Of a DNA stretch of 9,306 nucleotides, positions 6,555 through 9,306 are shown one piece after another. Location of the stretch: NCBI GenBank assembly GCA_030609975.1, contig JAUWSR010000140.1, positions 1 through 9,306 on the forward strand. Reading direction: 5' to 3'. Position 1 is the stretch's first letter. Each line of letters begins with the position of its first letter. Under the pieces are notes generated by a model. It was given only the letters and a program-made list of their open reading frames with translations, did no database searches and had not been told where the DNA came from. A program made the translations under genes and the position numbers. The DNA comes from Acidobacteriota bacterium. Lineage in GTDB: Bacteria > Acidobacteriota > Aminicenantia > Aminicenantales > Aminicenantaceae.

Positions 6555-7785
6555 GCCGGAGAGGATTGTCAATTTGGCTTCGGAAGACCTCATAGGTCTC
6601 ATCGGCCGTTCGTTCCCAGGAAAAACGCCCGGTCACATCTTCCCGGATCTTCTCTCCCGGCCAAAGACTCTTCTGATGGCTGATAAAATACCGGATACAG
6701 GCGGCTAAAGAAGCCGGATCGTTGGGGCGGAAGGAAAAGCCGCTGTGTCCTTCCCGTACGATGCTCTTCATCTTCCCGATCTTAGATACCAAAACCGGCG
6801 TCCCGCAGGCCATGGCTTCCACCACAACCAGACCGAAGGACTCATAAAGGGAAGGAACGACCAGTGCATCAGCCGCGGCATAGTGCTGCCGGAGTTCCTT
6901 TTGCTTTTTCGATCCCAGAAAAAACACTTGATCTTTCAGGTTTTTGTCTTCGATCGTCTCTTGAATACGACCGATCTCACGATTTTGAACAAACTCCCGC
7001 TTCTTCCCCCCTCCCACGATTTTCAGATGAAGACGGGAAAAGAGACCGGGATCATCGTGTTTAATAAGGTCCAGGGCTTGGATGATGCTCATCAAGCCCT
7101 TAACCGGTTCGATCCGCCCCACATACAATAGCGAAAGGTTGTTTTTCTCAGCGTTTTCCGTCTCGCCCTCTCTCCCCCTCAGGCGAAAGATCTCCTGGTT
7201 AACACCGGGATAGATAACCTTGGTCTTGACGGCAGGCAGGTTATACTCTCCCCGCAAGATGCTTTTTTCCTCAAGCGAAGATGAGATGATCTGGTCTGAA
7301 ACTTGAGCAAGATGGCGCTCCGCTTCGATGCGATAGTCGTGTTCCTCTTTCTCCAGGGCCCTGTTTTTTAAAAATCCCAGGGTGTGGTAGGTATGGATCA
7401 AAGGCAGTCCAAAGCGGTACTTGATCCATTCCCCCACCAAACCGGACAGCCAGTAATGCGAGTAAACGACATCGTATTTTGTCTGGCTTTCAACCAGAAA
7501 TTCCTCCAAATTCTCGATGAATTCGGGCAAAAATTCATAGAGGTCCCTGCGGTCAACAGGGCCAACCGGACCTCCCTCAAGATGGATCACACGCAGCGAA
7601 GAAGAGATCGTTTTTACGGTGTCAATATCGGACCGCTGACGGCGGGTAAAAATGTCAACTTCAACATCGGGGAATTGAGCCAGCGCTGAGCTCAACTCTT
7701 TTATGTATACATTCATGCCCCCAACGCCATCCCCGCCTATAAGTGAATAGGGACAGCAGTGGAAGCTCAGCAAACAGATTCTCAT
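6511..7785 (-). CDS. GT4-family glycosyltransferase, MshA/sucrose-phosphate-synthase-like
   Basis: The 424-residue GT-B enzyme has an N-terminal acceptor domain with GGDGVGGMNVYI (17-28), SHYWLSG (109-115) and HTYHTLG (131-137), and a C-terminal nucleotide-sugar domain with VGRIEPVKG (222-230) and the EX7E motif of retaining GT4 enzymes (E315 to E323 in ESFGLVVVE). GGMNVYI, SHYWLSG and HTxHTL are hallmarks of MshA, which joins GlcNAc to inositol phosphate, and of related sucrose-phosphate synthases. Y111, T135 and a basic residue near R79/R80 could correspond to MshA acceptor residues Y110, T134 and K78 (alignment by eye). The likely donor is UDP-GlcNAc or another UDP-sugar; the acceptor is unproven. 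The ATG overlaps the stop of the upstream acyltransferase gene (ATGA) and has no good Shine-Dalgarno site, so translation is probably coupled. The last 14 codons run antisense into the deacetylase gene. Confidence 0.9.
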   Translation of the reverse strand: MRICLLSFHCCPYSLIGGDGVGGMNVYIKELSSALAQFPDVEVDIFTRRQRSDIDTVKTISSSLRVIHLEGGPVGPVDRRDLYEFLPEFIENLEEFLVESQTKYDVVYSHYWLSGLVGEWIKYRFGLPLIHTYHTLGFLKNRALEKEEHDYRIEAERHLAQVSDQIISSSLEEKSILRGEYNLPAVKTKVIYPGVNQEIFRLRGREGETENAEKNNLSLLYVGRIEPVKGLMSIIQALDLIKHDDPGLFSRLHLKIVGGGKKREFVQNREIGRIQETIEDKNLKDQVFFLGSKKQKELRQHYAAADALVVPSLYESFGLVVVEAMACGTPVLVSKIGKMKSIVREGHSGFSFRPNDPASLAACIRYFISHQKSLWPGEKIREDVTGRFSWERTADETYEVFRSQIDNPLRPTTTLPRGGNPLQA

Positions 7786-8792
7786 TCAGGGTAAACTCCA
7801 CGCTCTAAAACTAGGTTGTATATTTTACTCTTTAGGGCCCCGAATTCATACTTATATTTTTCCGAGCCCCTTAAAAAATCCGCCTCAATTTTCTTCTCCG
7901 AGATCGCATCCCTCAAGCTCCGGTCAAACAGGTAATATCCAGGGCTGTATGAGGCAAATTCCCGGTTAAAAGCCATGTTGTAGAAGGCTACAATATCTCC
8001 ATATACAAAACTGAGCAGAGCAGCCAGGGCCTGCTCCTGTGAGTACAAAAACCGCAGTTCGATCCATCCCTTCTGAGCACAAGCAAGAGTCAGATCATGA
8101 AAGAAACTCTCCATGCCCGGTTTCCCCCAAAAACGCTGTTTATCCGGGCCGCTTTTTTGGTGGAGTGAGATAAAATCCACCATCCGGGATTTAATATCCT
8201 CAGGAGTCACGTACCTAACGTCCCTTAGCTCCGGCAGCGTCTCCACCTTGCGGAGTTTTCGCCTCAGTTCATGCCGGCATTTTCGTTTCAGTCCCGCCAA
8301 ATATTTCTCATAACTAGCAGGCAGCAGCAGTCTTGGTGTCTCCTCGCTCTCTTCAATACGGCCTCTCCAACCGTGTCCTTCAGCCGTTGGCTGCAGGTAT
8401 TTCAACGTAGGCGATGAGGCAGGAATATTGATGAGCTCAAGTTTGTTTATCTCGGTGAGTTCCGTCTTCAAATATTGGAACAGCTCATCAAAATATCTAT
8501 TTTCTTGCCCCCTAGGAAAAATAAAATCAGAGTAATCGGTGACCTCCTGGCTGGCCATAGAAAAAAGGCCATTTCCCCGACGCATGAGGGGAGCGATCCC
8601 ATAGAGGTCCTGTCCCTCATCCTGGAAAACCAGAACCTCCAGCGCATGTTTTTCAGATAGATTTTCCCACCAGGATCTAAACCATTCAAAGGTCAAAAAC
8701 ACACGGTCCGAAGCGCAGGATTTAAGGGCAGCATTCCAGATTCTCTCCAGAGCTTCAAAATCCTCAACACTTTCAATCCGCCTTATTTTCAT
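7782..8792 (-). CDS. CelD/BioF2-like GNAT acyltransferase (Acetyltransf_6 type)
   Basis: The 336-residue protein belongs to the FemAB-related GNAT group often annotated as 'protein involved in cellulose biosynthesis CelD'. Signs are FLTFEWFRSWWE (32-43), the basic LKRKCRHELRRKLRKVE segment (168-184) that opens the acyltransferase domain, SPGYYLFDRSLRDAI (283-297) and DFLRGSEKYKYEFG (305-318). Members transfer acyl or aminoacyl groups to amines on sugars, lipids or peptides and are common in envelope and exopolysaccharide loci; the exact substrate cannot be read. No signal peptide or membrane segment is present. I chose ATG 8792 because an AGGA lies 6 nt before it. The longer frame from GTG 8810 has no ribosome site and would begin almost at the predicted transcription start. 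It is first in a two-gene operon with the GT4 gene (4-bp stop/start overlap), suggesting that the two act in one pathway. Confidence 0.8.
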   Translation of the reverse strand: MKIRRIESVEDFEALERIWNAALKSCASDRVFLTFEWFRSWWENLSEKHALEVLVFQDEGQDLYGIAPLMRRGNGLFSMASQEVTDYSDFIFPRGQENRYFDELFQYLKTELTEINKLELINIPASSPTLKYLQPTAEGHGWRGRIEESEETPRLLLPASYEKYLAGLKRKCRHELRRKLRKVETLPELRDVRYVTPEDIKSRMVDFISLHQKSGPDKQRFWGKPGMESFFHDLTLACAQKGWIELRFLYSQEQALAALLSFVYGDIVAFYNMAFNREFASYSPGYYLFDRSLRDAISEKKIEADFLRGSEKYKYEFGALKSKIYNLVLERGVYPE

Positions 8793-8820
8793 CGCCATTC
8801 CTATTTCCACTAAACGCAGA

Positions 8821-8849
8821 ATTTTACCACATTCCGGAAATCAAGTTAA
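8821..8849 (-). promoter_or_regulatory. Sigma70-type promoter of the acyltransferase-GT4 operon
   Basis: On the minus strand TTAACT (8844-8849, four of six -35 matches) and TAAAAT (8821-8826, five of six -10 matches) are separated by exactly 17 bp. Transcription would start near 8814, giving a leader of about 22 nt that contains the AGGA site before ATG 8792. Confidence 0.5.
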
Positions 8850-8954
8850 TCTTTCGTCCAAAGAGAAAATATTGTCGACATACCTATTCTTTTAAATTCT
8901 ACACACCAAAATATCGGCAGATTTTATGAATATTTCAGACGCCTGAGTTATTCA

Positions 8955-9056
8955 CGGGTCGAGATTAGTACAGCGACAAGGAAGTGGCTCATGAGCTGTA
9001 GTCAACTACAGCGATTGGGCCACGACGAAGTCGATGTGCTGAGATCGGCTCGCCCG
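8955..9056. other. Long imperfect hairpin with symmetric internal loops
   Basis: The left and right halves pair over 102 nt. From the outside: CGGG (8955-8958) with CCCG (9053-9056); after a bulged T, CGAG (8960-8963) with CTCG (9049-9052); after an asymmetric loop, 8967-8977 with 9030-9040 (11 positions, one G-A mismatch, one G-U); a 6x6 purine-rich loop (AAGGAA against GACGAA); GTGGCTC (8984-8990) with GGGCCAC (9017-9023), one G-U; a 4x4 loop containing tandem G-A oppositions; and GCTGTAG (8995-9001) with CTACAGC (9006-9012) around TCAA. The fold could act as RNA when transcribed from outside, or as a single-strand DNA structure. The last pair abuts the GGAGG ribosome site. Confidence 0.6.
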
Positions 9057-9062
9057 GAGGGG

Positions 9063-9177
9063 AAAAAATGTCGATTAGATTTAAATCCCATAATGTAAGC
9101 GGAGCATTTAGAAGGCAATCATCTAGGGAAATGTGGATATAATAAAACAATGGTTATTGGCAATATCGACATTTTTT
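9063..9177. repeat. Perfect 13-bp inverted repeat AAAAAATGTCGAT / ATCGACATTTTTT
   Basis: The arms are 9063-9075 and 9165-9177 with 89 bp between. The left arm covers the start codon of the 24-codon ORF and the right arm lies just inside the right terminal repeat. In RNA the arms would form a 13-bp stem that hides the ATG. A related palindrome TGTCGACA occurs outside the element at 8873-8880. Confidence 0.6.
9068..9142 (+). CDS. 24-codon ORF behind a very strong ribosome site
   Basis: ATG 9068 follows GGAGGGG (9056-9062) at a near-ideal spacing of 5 A's. The product is basic (MSIRFKSHNVSGAFRRQSSR plus four residues, ending in MWI) and matches nothing I know. It may be the leftover 5' end of a deleted transposase gene, a leader peptide, or chance. 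The ribosome site is better than that of most real genes here, which is why it is listed; coding status is unproven. Confidence 0.2.
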   Translation: MSIRFKSHNVSGAFRRQSSREMWI

Positions 9178-9191
9178 ATAAATAATTCAGG

Positions 9192-9306
9192 CTACTCGTA
9201 TTTGCGGGCTCTAACAGGATCAGTATTAGCAGCTCTATAAGCCTGGAAGCTCATGCTTAACCAGGCAACACCCAACGTAAGCAGTCCCGCAATCACAAAA
9301 GCCGGC
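9192..9306 (-). CDS. ABC transporter permease, FtsX/MacB type, C-terminal end only
   Basis: The frame is open from the right edge to the TAG at 9194-9192 and gives 37 residues. They comprise a hydrophobic helix (FVIAGLLTLGVAWLSMSFQA) followed by YRAANTDPVRARKYE at the terminus. A last transmembrane helix followed by A-(A/L)-x-x-(D/N)-P-V-x-x-(L/x)-(R/K)-Y-E and stop is the usual end of MacB/FtsX-like permeases of macrolide-export or lipoprotein-release ABC systems. These work in the inner membrane with a MacB-type ATPase and often a periplasmic adaptor. Everything upstream lies outside the window. The stop codon shares its last base with the end of the terminal inverted repeat of the adjacent element. 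Confidence 0.75.
   Translation of the reverse strand, partial: PAFVIAGLLTLGVAWLSMSFQAYRAANTDPVRARKYE

Larger units (their letters stand above)
8941..9192. mobile_element. Putative 252-bp MITE or IS-deletion derivative with terminal inverted repeats
   Basis: The ends are GCCTGAGTTATTCA (8941-8954) and, read on the other strand, GCCTGAATTATTTA (9192-9179): 12 of 14 bases agree. Inside are a 102-nt imperfect hairpin, a strong ribosome site with a 24-codon ORF, and a perfect 13-bp inverted repeat ending 1 bp before the right terminal repeat. No transposase fits in the element. This looks like a non-autonomous miniature element, or the two ends of an insertion sequence joined by an internal deletion. 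No clear target-site duplication is visible (AGAC on the left, TACT on the right). The right end touches the stop codon of the ABC permease gene. I cannot name the family; the end sequence feels familiar from IS-like repeats, but this is recall only. Confidence 0.5.

Noticed and set aside
8793..8810. GTG 8810 start for the CelD-like acyltransferase
   Set aside because: It lies only about 4 nt after the predicted transcription start and lacks a ribosome site, whereas ATG 8792 has AGGA at 6 nt.
8955..9056. Integron attC site
   Set aside because: The hairpin is long and imperfect like attC, but the core sites GTTRRRY and RYYYAAC are absent and no integrase or cassette is seen.
8955..9060. tRNA or known riboswitch
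   Set aside because: There is no cloverleaf with T-loop consensus, and no riboswitch consensus I recognise; the structure is a single long hairpin.
8941..9192. Retron msr-msd
   Set aside because: No reverse transcriptase gene is in the window, and terminal inverted repeats with an internal ribosome site fit a mobile element better.

Overview
The window is ordinary-looking bacterial DNA with about even base composition. Intergenic gaps are short and sigma70-type promoters can be read by eye. I could not assign a genus. The gene set (human-type single-chain transketolase, CPA2 antiporter, MacB/FtsX-type permease, PIG-L deacetylase, GT4 glycosyltransferase and CelD-like acyltransferase) suits an uncultured bacterium of a lineage such as Acidobacteriota/Aminicenantes or a neighbour. 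That placement is inference only.

Layout. Bases 1-597 (+) hold the 3' part of a beta-propeller gene. It converges, with a 6-bp gap, on a Na+/H+ antiporter gene (604-1755, -) that has a near-consensus promoter of its own. Upstream on the same strand lie a membrane-anchored or secreted SNase-type nuclease (1850-2665), a full-length transketolase (2743-4575) and a tandem-GNAT acetyltransferase (4723-5649). A roughly 200-bp divergent intergenic region separates the last of these from a PIG-L/LmbE deacetylase (5850-6554, +). The deacetylase gene ends in a 44-bp tail-to-tail overlap with a GT4 glycosyltransferase gene (6511-7785, -). That gene is coupled by an ATGA overlap to a CelD/BioF2-type GNAT (7782-8792, -), and a good promoter stands before the pair. 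The right edge (9192-9306, -) is the extreme C-terminus of an FtsX/MacB-type ABC permease.

How the genes may work together. The GT4 protein has MshA-like motifs, the deacetylase is of the MshB/BshB class, and the tandem GNAT has the two-domain layout and length of mycothiol synthase MshD. With the CelD-like acyltransferase they could glycosylate an acceptor with an N-acetyl sugar, remove the acetyl group and re-acylate the amine. This resembles the logic of low-molecular-weight thiol or amino-sugar conjugate synthesis. No cysteine ligase (MshC or BshC) is in the window, so the product is unknown.

The most unusual DNA is the non-coding stretch 8941-9192. It has 14-bp imperfect terminal inverted repeats, a 102-nt imperfect hairpin with symmetric purine-rich internal loops, a very strong Shine-Dalgarno site before a 24-codon ORF, and a perfect 13-bp internal inverted repeat. 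It looks like a MITE or a deletion derivative of an insertion sequence, or a structured mobile RNA element, lying against the stop codon of the permease gene.
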